In this document: piece after piece, positions 9,029 to 16,211 of the stretch | How the letters are laid out: each line of letters begins with the position of its first letter | Numbering within the stretch: position 1 is the first letter of the stretch | Source: VRUE01 sp963730315 | GTDB lineage: Bacteria; Actinomycetota; Thermoleophilia; Solirubrobacterales; 70-9 | Reading direction: 5' to 3' | Length of the DNA: 64,000 nucleotides | Assembly: GCA_963730315.1 (NCBI GenBank) | Contig: CAVSRD010000006.1 | Location: 1-64,000, forward strand | Translations under genes and position numbers: made by a program | The notes under the pieces: model-generated | Databases searched by the model: none | Seen by the model: only the letters and a program-made list of their open reading frames with translations | What the model was told of the DNA's origin: nothing

Positions 9029-11350
9029 CTATATCCCCACCCGTTCGCCGGACTCGCGGGAGCGGGGATGGGGCTGCAAGCGCACCGGGGAAGCTGAGAG
9101 GGCCTGGACGCGGAGGTCGCTCCAGGTGAGGCCCTCGCGCACGAGGGAGGGCAGGCCGAGGGCGACCGCGGTGGCGATCTCCACGGCCTGGAGGATCACG
9201 CCGTAGGCGAGCGCGTCGGCGGTGCCGATGTTCCAGCCAGTGTGCAGGACGCTGATCACGGCGAGCTGGAAGACGCCGATGTTGGAGGGGGTGGCCGGGA
9301 CGACGGCGGTCACGTTGACCGCGAAGAGGACGGCGGCCGCGGCGCCGATGCCCGCCTCGCCGTTGAGGCCGAGCGCGACGAGCAGAGTCCAGCAGGCGGC
9401 GAGCTGGATCGCCCAGGCGCCGAGCTGCGCGGCGCTGGCGGCAATGCCGCGGCGCGGCTTGCGGAAGACGGCGAGACCCGCCCGGACCTGGAGCAGGGCG
9501 CGGTGCATTGCGGTGCCAGCCCGAGCGAGCCGGCCGTTGCCGTTGCGGCGCATCAGCACCGGCCCGACCAGGACGACCAGGAGCAGGACCAGCGGCACGA
9601 AGCTGAAGACGAAGAGCTTCTCGGTGCTCGAGTGGAAGAGATCGGTGCTGGAGACGATGATCGCCCCGAGCAGGGCCAGGGCGACGATGTTGAGCATCGT
9701 CTGCGAGACGAGCGTGCCGAGCAGGACCGGGAACGTCTCCCGCATCCGCCCGGTGCGCCTCGCCAGGGTCATCGCCCTCGCCGGCTCGCCGAGGCGGGCC
9801 GGCAGGGTCGCCGACATAAGCACCCCGATCATCGTCGCCGAGGTGACGTCGCGGCGGCGGATCGGGCGGTTGGGCAGCGCCGCCCGCGCGATCCAGTACC
9901 AGGAGGCGGCGCGGAAGAAGAGCGAGGAGGCCATCAGGGCGCAGGCGACAAGCACCCAGGCGATGTCGGAACGGACGATGCTGGCGAGCACGTTGTCGAC
10001 CCCGATCTTCTGCGCGGCGAGCGCGGTCAGCCCGACGCCGAGCGTGCCGGCGACGCCGAGGCCGACCCGGCGGGCGACGCGGCGCCCCCGGCCGCCCGCC
10101 CGGGCCAGGGGCGGATCGAGCGACGGCAGCCGCCGCGCAGGGCTGGGGGGGCCGCCGTCGGCGGGTCGGACGCCCATCCAGTGGGCGGCCCGCTCGCCGG
10201 CCGTCGACGGAGCCGGCGCCTCGATTGCCCGCTCGTATACCTCCGTGACCCGGTCGGCGACCCGCGGCCACGCGTAGCGCCGGGCGCTTTCGCGTGCCGC
10301 CTCGCCCATCGCCGCGAGGCGCTCCGGCTCGTGGTGGGCGCGCTGCAGCTCCTCGGCGAGTCGCTGCGGGTCGCCCGGCGGCACCAGCACGCCGTCGACC
10401 CCGTCGCTGACCACGTCGCTGTAGCCCGCGATCGCCGAGGCGATCGCGGGGGTGCCGGCAGCGAAGGCCTCGGTGAGGACCATGCCGAAGCTCTCGCCCG
10501 CGAGCGACGGGGCGCAGAGCAAATCGGCTCCGTGCAGCGCCTCCCACAGCCGCTCGCCGGAGACCCGGCCACGGGCATCGATCAGCTCGATCGTCCCAGG
10601 GTCGGGCAGGTAGCGCAGCACGTCCTCGCGCTCGGCCCCAATCACGGTGAGGCGGGCCGGGACGTGCTCGACCAGCGCGTCGAAGGCGGTCAGCAGGATC
10701 GGCAGCCCCTTTCGCTCCTCCGGTCGGCCGACGAAGAGAAGTCGCAGCTCCTCGTCGGGCGGCTTCGGGCTGCTCGGGGCGGCGTCGACGTCGACCCCGT
10801 TGGGAACGATCTCATAGTGGCCGCCGAACCAGCGGCGGCCGGTCCAGGCTGCCGCCTCGGAGACGGCGATCCGCGCCGCGAGACGGTTGAAGACGCGGCG
10901 GGCACCGAGGGCGGTGGCGATGTAGTTCGGCACCGGCTTGGTCGAGTAGGCGTGGAAGGTGCCGACCGCCGGGGTGCGGGCGCCGAGCGCCGCGTTCCAG
11001 CCGACCAGCGGGGCCAGCGGCTCGTGCACGTGGATCACGTCGTAGCCGCCCCGCCGCAGCTCGCGACGCGGTGCGGCAAAGCCACCGGCGGGCGAAAGCG
11101 AGAGGTTGGAGACCGCCCCGTTGGCGCCGATCGCGAGGGTGCGGCCGAGCGGGATCAGGTAGTCGGGCACCTCGCGGGGCTCGGGCTCGCCGCGATGCAG
11201 CGCGCCGCTGAGGCGGCCGGGGGGATCGAAGGGAGCGAGGACGCGGACGTGGTGGCCCCGGCCGAGAAACTCCTCGGCGAGCGCCTCGACGTGCCGGTTC
11301 ACACCGCCCTGGTAGCTCCAGGAATATGGTGAAACGAGAGCGATCCGCAC
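9029..11350 (-). CDS. GT4 glycosyltransferase fused to a UPF0104 flippase-like domain
   Basis: The 773-residue protein begins with a PimA-like GT-B glycosyltransferase (1 to about 385): MRIALVSPYSWSYQGGVNRHVEAL, then FVGRPEERKGLPILL and the donor-site loop GESFGMVLTEAFAAGTPAIAS. A linker (about 385-420) leads to a polytopic domain (about 420-755) resembling the UPF0104/lysylphosphatidylglycerol-synthase membrane family (ATLPARLGEPARAMTLARR). The first half probably adds a sugar, often mannose, to a lipid on the cytoplasmic side; the second may move or hold the lipid product. The GTG at 11350 lies behind a promoter and a structured leader. Donor, acceptor and transport function are inferred. 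It converges on metH with a 10-base gap. Confidence 0.88.
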   Translation of the reverse strand: MRIALVSPYSWSYQGGVNRHVEALAEEFLGRGHHVRVLAPFDPPGRLSGALHRGEPEPREVPDYLIPLGRTLAIGANGAVSNLSLSPAGGFAAPRRELRRGGYDVIHVHEPLAPLVGWNAALGARTPAVGTFHAYSTKPVPNYIATALGARRVFNRLAARIAVSEAAAWTGRRWFGGHYEIVPNGVDVDAAPSSPKPPDEELRLLFVGRPEERKGLPILLTAFDALVEHVPARLTVIGAEREDVLRYLPDPGTIELIDARGRVSGERLWEALHGADLLCAPSLAGESFGMVLTEAFAAGTPAIASAIAGYSDVVSDGVDGVLVPPGDPQRLAEELQRAHHEPERLAAMGEAARESARRYAWPRVADRVTEVYERAIEAPAPSTAGERAAHWMGVRPADGGPPSPARRLPSLDPPLARAGGRGRRVARRVGLGVAGTLGVGLTALAAQKIGVDNVLASIVRSDIAWVLVACALMASSLFFRAASWYWIARAALPNRPIRRRDVTSATMIGVLMSATLPARLGEPARAMTLARRTGRMRETFPVLLGTLVSQTMLNIVALALLGAIIVSSTDLFHSSTEKLFVFSFVPLVLLLVVLVGPVLMRRNGNGRLARAGTAMHRALLQVRAGLAVFRKPRRGIAASAAQLGAWAIQLAACWTLLVALGLNGEAGIGAAAAVLFAVNVTAVVPATPSNIGVFQLAVISVLHTGWNIGTADALAYGVILQAVEIATAVALGLPSLVREGLTWSDLRVQALSASPVRLQPHPRSRESGERVGI

Positions 11351-11395
11351 GAAGCGGTAAGCCTAGAGGATGCGGCGGAGCCGCCGTGGGCGAAC

Positions 11396-11436
11396 CGGAC
11401 CGCTACAGCAGGTTCCCCTGCCTGCATTTCGGTCCG
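11396..11436 (-). ncRNA. Nested stem-loop in the leader of the glycosyltransferase gene
   Basis: Read on the minus strand, CGGACCG (11436-11430) pairs perfectly with CGGTCCG (11402-11396), and inside it GCAGG (11425-11421) pairs with CCTGC (11412-11408) around an 8-base loop CAGGGGAA. A G+C hairpin (GGCGGCTCCGCC) follows near 11373-11386. It lies between a likely promoter and the start codon, so it would be in the 5' leader. The loop loosely recalls part of ydaO-type riboswitches, but the other conserved parts are missing, so I do not assign a class. Confidence 0.4.
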
Positions 11437-11465
11437 AAGCTCGGCCGCACCGTCGTCGCCTCCAT
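11403..11465 (-). CDS. Possible 20-residue leader peptide
   Basis: A short frame, ATG 11465 to TAG 11403, would encode MEATTVRPSFGPKCRQGNLL. It lies wholly inside the presumed transcript leader of the glycosyltransferase gene, and its stop codon immediately precedes the 3' arm of the outer leader stem. Upstream GGTGGGGCG is a weak ribosome site. The arrangement resembles translation-controlled attenuation, but a 20-codon frame can arise by chance in this composition. Confidence 0.25.
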   Translation of the reverse strand: MEATTVRPSFGPKCRQGNLL

Positions 11466-11486
11466 CGCCCCACCCTAGAGGGCAAG

Positions 11487-11515
11487 GTCATACGCGGGGG
11501 ATCGCAAGAGTGTAA
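11487..11515 (-). promoter_or_regulatory. Sigma-70-like promoter of the glycosyltransferase gene
   Basis: On the minus strand TTACAC (11515-11510) and TATGAC (11492-11487) are separated by exactly 17 bases, in an unusually A+T-rich patch at the end of the upstream gene. This predicts a leader of roughly 130 bases before GTG 11350. Confidence 0.55.
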
Positions 11516-11516
11516 T

Positions 11517-12728
11517 TTATTGTCTTGGCAGACGAATGTCTGAGGCGGACGCTCGCGAGCGGTTCCCGGCTTCGGCCCAGGCGAAGCCGGCGAAAGCAAG
11601 CAGATAGGCGCCGCCCACCTCGAGCAGCAGGGCGCCGGAGTCGTTGGCGAGGGTGCCGACGAGGGTCGCAGCGAGGGCCCCGAGGAGGGCGGCGCGCATC
11701 GCCGGGCGGCCCTCGAGCCAGGCGGCAAGCCGGTCGCGACGCAGCCAGCCGAGCGCGGCAGCGGGGGCCAGGAGGGCGAGGCCGGCGATCAGGACGGGTC
11801 GGCCGAAGCTGCGCGCGGTCTCACCCAGGCGGTGGCCGAGGACCGCGAGCACGTCGCCGCCGCTCTTCGCGTCGAGCACGGACTTCGTGAGGTGGGCGTT
11901 GGCGCCGGTGATCAGGTCGACGGCAGAGAGGGCAATCAGGACGGGGATCGGGAGGAGAAAGGCCAGCAGGGCGAGGCGGGGGCGCTCGGCGAGCAGCGCC
12001 GCGGCCACGGCTGCGCCGAGCGGCAGCGAGATTGCCGCCCCGACGTCGGCCCCGTACCGCCCGTAGGCGAAGACAAAGGCGAAGACCGCGGCGGCGACGA
12101 GAAAGGCAGCGGGGCCGCGGACCGCGGCGCGCCGCCCCGAACCCGGTCCCTTCCCTCGCTCGGAAAGGCTCGACAGCGCCGCGCCGGTCGCCACCAGGAT
12201 CAGCACCACCAGGCAGGCCTCCAGCTCGTTGCCGATCCCGTAGAAGCGGTGGCCTCCGGCCGGATTGGGACCGACGATCGAGAGCTGCGTGAGCGATGAG
12301 CCGCCGATCACGTCGATCGCGTAGGCGATCGACGTGACGCCGCAGGCGAAGGCCAGCGCCCGGTAACCGCCGAGCGCCAGCATGGTCAGCGCCGCCAGCG
12401 CGGGCGAGCCGAGCATGACCAGCAGTCGTTCGGCGCCGACGCTCGGTTCCAGCGCCGCGCCCGCCAGGCAGAGCAGCGGCAGGTAGACGAGCGAGAGCGC
12501 CAGCAGGCGCGCCCCGGCCCGCCCGGCCCGCTCGCGATCCAGCGCCAGCACCGCGCCGAACGCCGCCAGCCAGACCAGCAGCGTCACCCCGATCACCGGC
12601 GCCCGCCGCCCCGCCACGTCCCACAGCCGGCTGTCGGGCGCTGCGTCCCGCACCACGGCCAACGGGTCGCCCCGGAAGCCGGCCCCGGCGGCGTGCAGCG
12701 CCAGCAGCAGCGCGATCGCCCCCGCCAC
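11517..12728 (-). CDS. Polytopic membrane protein with a GIGNE motif, unknown
   Basis: The protein (403 residues from GTG 12728) has roughly ten hydrophobic segments and a distinctive central loop, NPAGGHRFYGIGNELEA, which looks like a conserved functional site. It ends with a short polar tail. An open frame continues upstream to 12845 but would run through the divergent hemQ start, and the N-terminus becomes hydrophobic right after 12728, so the later start is preferred. I do not recognise the family. Being upstream of the glycosyltransferase-flippase gene on the same strand, it may serve envelope glycan or lipid assembly, but that rests on position only. Confidence 0.75.
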   Translation of the reverse strand: MAGAIALLLALHAAGAGFRGDPLAVVRDAAPDSRLWDVAGRRAPVIGVTLLVWLAAFGAVLALDRERAGRAGARLLALSLVYLPLLCLAGAALEPSVGAERLLVMLGSPALAALTMLALGGYRALAFACGVTSIAYAIDVIGGSSLTQLSIVGPNPAGGHRFYGIGNELEACLVVLILVATGAALSSLSERGKGPGSGRRAAVRGPAAFLVAAAVFAFVFAYGRYGADVGAAISLPLGAAVAAALLAERPRLALLAFLLPIPVLIALSAVDLITGANAHLTKSVLDAKSGGDVLAVLGHRLGETARSFGRPVLIAGLALLAPAAALGWLRRDRLAAWLEGRPAMRAALLGALAATLVGTLANDSGALLLEVGGAYLLAFAGFAWAEAGNRSRASASDIRLPRQ

Positions 12729-12743
12729 GAGCGCCGCCGGCGC

Positions 12744-12749
12744 TATCGT
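12744..12749 (+). promoter_or_regulatory. Leaderless -10 element of hemQ
   Basis: TATCGT is followed by 7 bases and then ATG 12757, which favours that ATG over the GTG at 12748. Confidence 0.45.
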
Positions 12750-12756
12750 GAGCCCG

Positions 12757-13461
12757 ATGGCCGACCGCACTTTCGCCAAGTTCAGCTTCTTCAAGATCGA
12801 CCCCGAGTGGCGCCGCCGCGACCCCGAGCTGCGCGCCGCCGACAAGCAGGAGTTCCTGGCCGCTTGCGAGGATTTTGCCCTCGACCGCTCGCTGCGCGCC
12901 TACTCAACCATAGGCACGCGCGGCGACGTCGACCTGGTCCTGCTCGGCCAGAGCCCCAACCTCGACGACCTGCACACCTTCCACGTGGTGCTCGGCCAGA
13001 GCGGCTTGGCGAAATGGGCCGAGACGCCCTACTCGTTCCTCTCGATGACCAAACGCTCGCCCTACTCCGACGAGCGGGCGCGGGCGGAGATCTGCGTCTC
13101 GGAGCGCAAGTACCTGTTCCTCTACCCGATGGTCAAGCAGCGCCGCTGGTACGGGCTGCCGGAGGAGGAGCGGGGGCGGATCATGAAGAGTCACATCGAG
13201 GTCGGCCGCCGCTACCCGGAGATCACGATCAACACCTCCTACTCGTTCGGGCTCGACGACCAGGAGTTCGTCGTCGCCTTCGAGGGCGACGACCCGGGTA
13301 TGTTCCTCGACCTGGTGAACGAGCTGCGGCCGACCGAATCGAGCGCCTACACCGAGCGCGAGACGCCGATCTTCACCTGCGTCGCGATGTCGATGCGCAA
13401 GGCGCTGGACGCACTCGACGGCACCGCGAGCGTCGCCGCCGCGGCGCCGGCGGCCGGCTGA
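12757..13461 (+). CDS. hemQ: Coproheme decarboxylase HemQ (chlorite dismutase family)
   Basis: HemQ converts coproheme III to heme b, the last step of the coproporphyrin-dependent pathway used by Actinobacteria and Firmicutes. The 234-residue product shows the family core: FLYPMVKQRRWYGLPEEERG with the catalytic tyrosine (Y123) and MKSHIEVGRRYPEI with the proximal heme-ligand histidine (H146), then SYSFGLDDQEFVVAFE. The distal arginine typical of true chlorite dismutases is not seen, supporting HemQ function. GTG 12748 is an alternative start. It is divergent from the membrane-protein gene. No other heme genes are in the window. Confidence 0.93.
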   Translation: MADRTFAKFSFFKIDPEWRRRDPELRAADKQEFLAACEDFALDRSLRAYSTIGTRGDVDLVLLGQSPNLDDLHTFHVVLGQSGLAKWAETPYSFLSMTKRSPYSDERARAEICVSERKYLFLYPMVKQRRWYGLPEEERGRIMKSHIEVGRRYPEITINTSYSFGLDDQEFVVAFEGDDPGMFLDLVNELRPTESSAYTERETPIFTCVAMSMRKALDALDGTASVAAAAPAAG

Positions 13462-13528
13462 GTGCGCCGATCGTTCACGCTCGAGCATTCGACCGTACCG
13501 TTACGCTGCCGATAATCGGTGTCATCCA

Positions 13529-14068
13529 ATGACCGTTGAGGCCCTCAGCTACGCGATCGACGACGAGGATCGCCTGATCAGGGTCGACGAGGGCTACTAC
13601 CGCTTCGCGGAGGAGAACGGCTGGGACGGCGGCCACAGCCTCGGCCGCCTGCTCTGGGACTTCGTCGCCGGCGGCGACGTACGCAAGCTGCAGCGACTGC
13701 TGCTGCGGCGGGTCCGCGACGAGCTGCACGACGTCGAGCTGCCCTTCCGCTGCGACAGCGCCGCCCTGCGCCGCGAGATGGACATCCAGATCACCGCCGA
13801 CCGCACCGGGCGGGTGGTCCTATTCTCCGCTCGGCTGCGCTCCGAGGAGCCGCGCTCCGAGCCGCAGCCGCTGTTCGACCCGAGCGTGCCGCGCGACGAC
13901 GCCGACTTCCTGCCGATGTGCGCCTGGTGCGACCGCTTCCTGGTCGACGGCGAGTGGGTCGAGGTCGAGGAGGCTGCGAAGCGGCTGGAGCTGTTCCGGC
14001 GCAGCGTGCTGCCGACGCTCGAGCACGGGATCTGCCCGCGGTGCGGCGGCACGCTGCTCAGCGCGTAG
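13529..14068 (+). CDS. PAS-like protein with paired Cys motifs
   Basis: The N-terminal part (about 1-110) has the pattern of a PAS sensor (AIDDEDRLIRVDEGYYRFAEENG, then strand-rich segments ending RVVLFSARL). The C-terminus carries CAWC (about 130) and, after GEWVEVEEA and a helical stretch, GICPRCGG near residue 170. The spacing of these CxxC pairs, with W and the GICPRC ending, matches the tail seen on many bacterial PAS and response-regulator proteins and suggests a bound zinc ion or a redox switch. There is no DNA-binding or enzymatic output domain, so it may be a stand-alone sensor acting on a partner. A small palindrome (13509-13519) precedes it. Confidence 0.7.
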   Translation: MTVEALSYAIDDEDRLIRVDEGYYRFAEENGWDGGHSLGRLLWDFVAGGDVRKLQRLLLRRVRDELHDVELPFRCDSAALRREMDIQITADRTGRVVLFSARLRSEEPRSEPQPLFDPSVPRDDADFLPMCAWCDRFLVDGEWVEVEEAAKRLELFRRSVLPTLEHGICPRCGGTLLSA

Positions 14069-14090
14069 ACGAGTTCGGGGCGCGTTTCCC

Positions 14091-14096
14091 TATCCT
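14091..14096 (+). promoter_or_regulatory. -10 element upstream of fprA
   Basis: TATCCT would place transcription start at about 14103, just ahead of the 25-base palindrome at 14109-14133. Confidence 0.35.
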
Positions 14097-14108
14097 TCCG
14101 CGTCCCCG

Positions 14109-14133
14109 GCTCGGTGCTCGGCGAGCACCGAGC
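14109..14133. promoter_or_regulatory. Perfect 25-base palindrome before fprA
   Basis: Two 12-base arms (left arm GCTCGGTGCTCG) are exact reverse complements around a single central G. The palindrome ends 13 bases before the ATG at 14147. As DNA it is a strong candidate operator for a dimeric regulator; as RNA it could form an 11-pair hairpin ending just before the start codon. No T-run follows, so a terminator for the upstream gene is less likely. Confidence 0.6.
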
Positions 14134-14146
14134 ACCACCTATCGAC

Positions 14147-15553
14147 ATGGCCCAGATCGGAACCGAACAGAACCCCGTCCGCGTCGCTATCGTCGGCGCC
14201 GGCCCCTCCGGCTTCTACGCGGCGGAGCACATCCTCAAGGACGGCGACGTCCACGCCCAGGTCGACCTCTTCGACCGCCTGCCGACCCCGTTCGGCCTGG
14301 TCCGCGGTGGCGTCGCCCCCGACCACCCGAAGATCAAGTCGGTGATCCGCGTCTACGAGAAGACCGCGGCGCGCGATGGCTTCCGCTTCTTCGGCAACGT
14401 CAAGGTCGGCCACGACGTCGAGGTGGAAGACCTCGAGCGCCTCTACCACGCGATCGTCTTCACGGTCGGCTGCGAGACCGACCGCCGGCTCGGCATCCCC
14501 GGCGAAGAGCTGCCCGGCAGCCACGCGGCCACCGCCTTCGTCGGCTGGTACAACGCCCACCCCGACTACGCCGGGGAGGAGTTCGACCTCTCCTGCGAGC
14601 GGGCGGTGGTGATCGGCAACGGCAACGTGGCGACGGACGTGGCGCGGATGCTGGCCCTCACCGACCACGAGCTGCGCCAGACCGACACCGCCGACCACGC
14701 GATCGAGATGCTCGACCGCAGCCGGGTCCGCGAGGTGGTGGTGCTGGGCCGGCGCGGACCGGCCCAGGCCGCCTTCACCAACCCCGAGGTGAAGGAGCTG
14801 GGCGAGATGGAGGACGCCGACGTGGTGGTCGACCCCGCCGACGTCGAGCTCGACCCGGCCAGCCGGGAATTCATCGAGTCCGACGAAGCCGACAAGACCT
14901 CCCGCGTCAACGTCGAGATCCTGCGCGAGTTCGCCCAGCGCCAGCCGAGCGGCAAGCGCAAGCGGATCGTCCTGCGCTTCCTCGCCTCGCCGGTCGAGAT
15001 CCAGGGCGACGGCAAGGTCGAGAAGATCGTGATCGGCCGCAACGAGCTGGTCGACGAAGGCGGCACGCTGCGCGCCCGCGACAGCGGCGAGCGGGAGGAG
15101 CTGGAGTGCGGCCTGGTGCTGCGCTCGGTCGGCTACACCGGGATCCCGATCGAGGGCGTGCCCTTCGACGAGGGGCGCGGCCTGATCCTCAACGAGGGGG
15201 GCCGGGTGCTCGACTCCCACGACGCCGGCCACAAGGTCGGCCACTACGCGGCCGGCTGGATCAAGCGCGGGCCCTCGGGCGTGATCGGGACCAACAAGAA
15301 AGACGCGCTGGAGACCGTCCGGCACCTGTTCTCCGACATCGCCGACGGCAAGCTGCTCGCGCCCGAAAGCCCCGATCCGGCGGCGGTCGAGAGCCTGCTC
15401 GCCGAGCGCGGCGTGCGCTTCGTCAGCTTCGAGGACTGGGAAGCGATCGACCAGGCCGAGGTCGGCCGCGGCGAGCCGCACGGACGGCCGCGGGTCAAGT
15501 TCGTCCGGGTCGAGGAGATGCTCGAGACGCTGGGCGAGAAGGTTTCCGGCTAA
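14147..15553 (+). CDS. fprA: Ferredoxin-NADP+ reductase, adrenodoxin-reductase type
   Basis: FprA passes electrons between NADPH and ferredoxin through FAD. The 468-residue product has the FAD motif VAIVGAGPSGFYAAEHIL near the start, the family signature DRLPTPFGLVRGGVAPDHPKIKSV, the NADP-binding AVVIGNGNVATDVARML, and the C-terminal GWIKRGPSGVIGTNKKDA. A GTG at 14114 is in frame but lies inside the palindrome, so ATG 14147 is preferred. The gene ends 3 bases before bolA, making an fprA-bolA-glutaredoxin operon. The linkage suggests reducing power for Fe-S cluster handling (inference). Confidence 0.94.
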   Translation: MAQIGTEQNPVRVAIVGAGPSGFYAAEHILKDGDVHAQVDLFDRLPTPFGLVRGGVAPDHPKIKSVIRVYEKTAARDGFRFFGNVKVGHDVEVEDLERLYHAIVFTVGCETDRRLGIPGEELPGSHAATAFVGWYNAHPDYAGEEFDLSCERAVVIGNGNVATDVARMLALTDHELRQTDTADHAIEMLDRSRVREVVVLGRRGPAQAAFTNPEVKELGEMEDADVVVDPADVELDPASREFIESDEADKTSRVNVEILREFAQRQPSGKRKRIVLRFLASPVEIQGDGKVEKIVIGRNELVDEGGTLRARDSGEREELECGLVLRSVGYTGIPIEGVPFDEGRGLILNEGGRVLDSHDAGHKVGHYAAGWIKRGPSGVIGTNKKDALETVRHLFSDIADGKLLAPESPDPAAVESLLAERGVRFVSFEDWEAIDQAEVGRGEPHGRPRVKFVRVEEMLETLGEKVSG

Positions 15554-15556
15554 CCG

Positions 15557-15790
15557 GTGGCGGACCTGGAAGAGATCCGCACGATGATCGAGGCGGCGCT
15601 GCCGGGCGCCGCGGTCGAGGTGGTCGACGAGACCGGGGCCGGCGACCATCTGCGGGCGACCGTGAAGGCGCCGCAGTTCGAGGGCCTCTCGCGGATCGAC
15701 CAGCACCGCCTGGTCAAGGCCGCGGTCAAGGAGCGCTTCGACGACGGGCAGATACATGCGCTATCGGTGAAGACCGAGCTGCCGGAGTAG
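15557..15790 (+). CDS. BolA/IbaG family protein
   Basis: The 77-residue protein is the normal size for BolA and keeps the KAPQFEGLSRIDQHRLVKAAV core and the invariant histidine (H67) of the GQIHALSVKTELPE end. BolA proteins bind monothiol glutaredoxins through a shared [2Fe-2S] cluster, and the next gene is exactly such a glutaredoxin. The GTG start follows the fprA stop after 3 bases, so translation is probably coupled. The pairing strongly supports a role in iron-sulfur trafficking or iron sensing. Confidence 0.92.
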   Translation: MADLEEIRTMIEAALPGAAVEVVDETGAGDHLRATVKAPQFEGLSRIDQHRLVKAAVKERFDDGQIHALSVKTELPE

Positions 15791-15791
15791 C

Positions 15792-15797
15792 TACCCT
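15792..15797 (+). promoter_or_regulatory. Leaderless -10 element of the glutaredoxin gene
   Basis: TACCCT is followed by 6 bases and ATG 15804, which would allow independent transcription of the glutaredoxin gene from inside the operon. Confidence 0.45.
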
Positions 15798-15803
15798 GTG
15801 GCG

Positions 15804-16184
15804 ATGGCCGATCCACAGCTGAAGGAGAAGGTCGAGGAGCTGATCGCCGGCAACCCGATCCTGCTGTTCATGAAAGGGACGCCGGAGATGCCGCGCTGCG
15901 GATTCTCGATGCGGTTAGTGCAGGTGCTCGACGCGATGGACGTCGAGTACGGCGCGATCGACGTGCTGCCGGCGCTGCAGCCGCTGCGTGAGGTCACGAC
16001 GGAGATCTCCGACTGGCAGACCTTCCCGCAGCTCTACGTCAACGGCGAGCTGCTCGGCGGGGCCGACATCGTCGAGGAGATGTTCGCGTCCGGCGAGCTG
16101 GCCGAGGCGCTCGGAGTCGAGCAGCCGGCCACGGCGCCGCAGCAGGAGCCGCCACCGCAGTCGCCGCCGCTGCAGATCGGGTAG
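15804..16184 (+). CDS. Monothiol glutaredoxin (Grx4/GrxD type)
   Basis: The 126-residue protein contains MKGTPEMPRCGFS with the CGFS active site (C32) that marks Fe-S-carrying monothiol glutaredoxins, then WQTFPQLYVNGELLGGADIVEEM, the glutathione-binding region. A proline/glutamine-rich tail (from about residue 108) is extra to the fold. GTG 15798 is an alternative in-frame start. It transfers [2Fe-2S] clusters to acceptors, usually with BolA, the upstream gene. It converges on the DUF2182 gene with a 27-base gap. Confidence 0.94.
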   Translation: MADPQLKEKVEELIAGNPILLFMKGTPEMPRCGFSMRLVQVLDAMDVEYGAIDVLPALQPLREVTTEISDWQTFPQLYVNGELLGGADIVEEMFASGELAEALGVEQPATAPQQEPPPQSPPLQIG

Positions 16185-16211
16185 CCGCCTTCAAACGGCG
16201 CACCGACCACC

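Noticed and set aside
11396..11465. ydaO-type (c-di-AMP) riboswitch in the glycosyltransferase leader
   Set aside because: A GGGGAA-containing loop is shared, but the other conserved segments of that class are missing; kept only as an unclassified structured leader.
12757..13461. True chlorite dismutase
   Set aside because: Motifs around Y123 and H146 fit HemQ, and the genome context is heme and Fe-S genes, not perchlorate reduction.
13509..13519. CCGAT-A-ATCGG palindrome before the PAS protein
   Set aside because: Five-base arms are short enough to arise by chance and no promoter elements line up with it.
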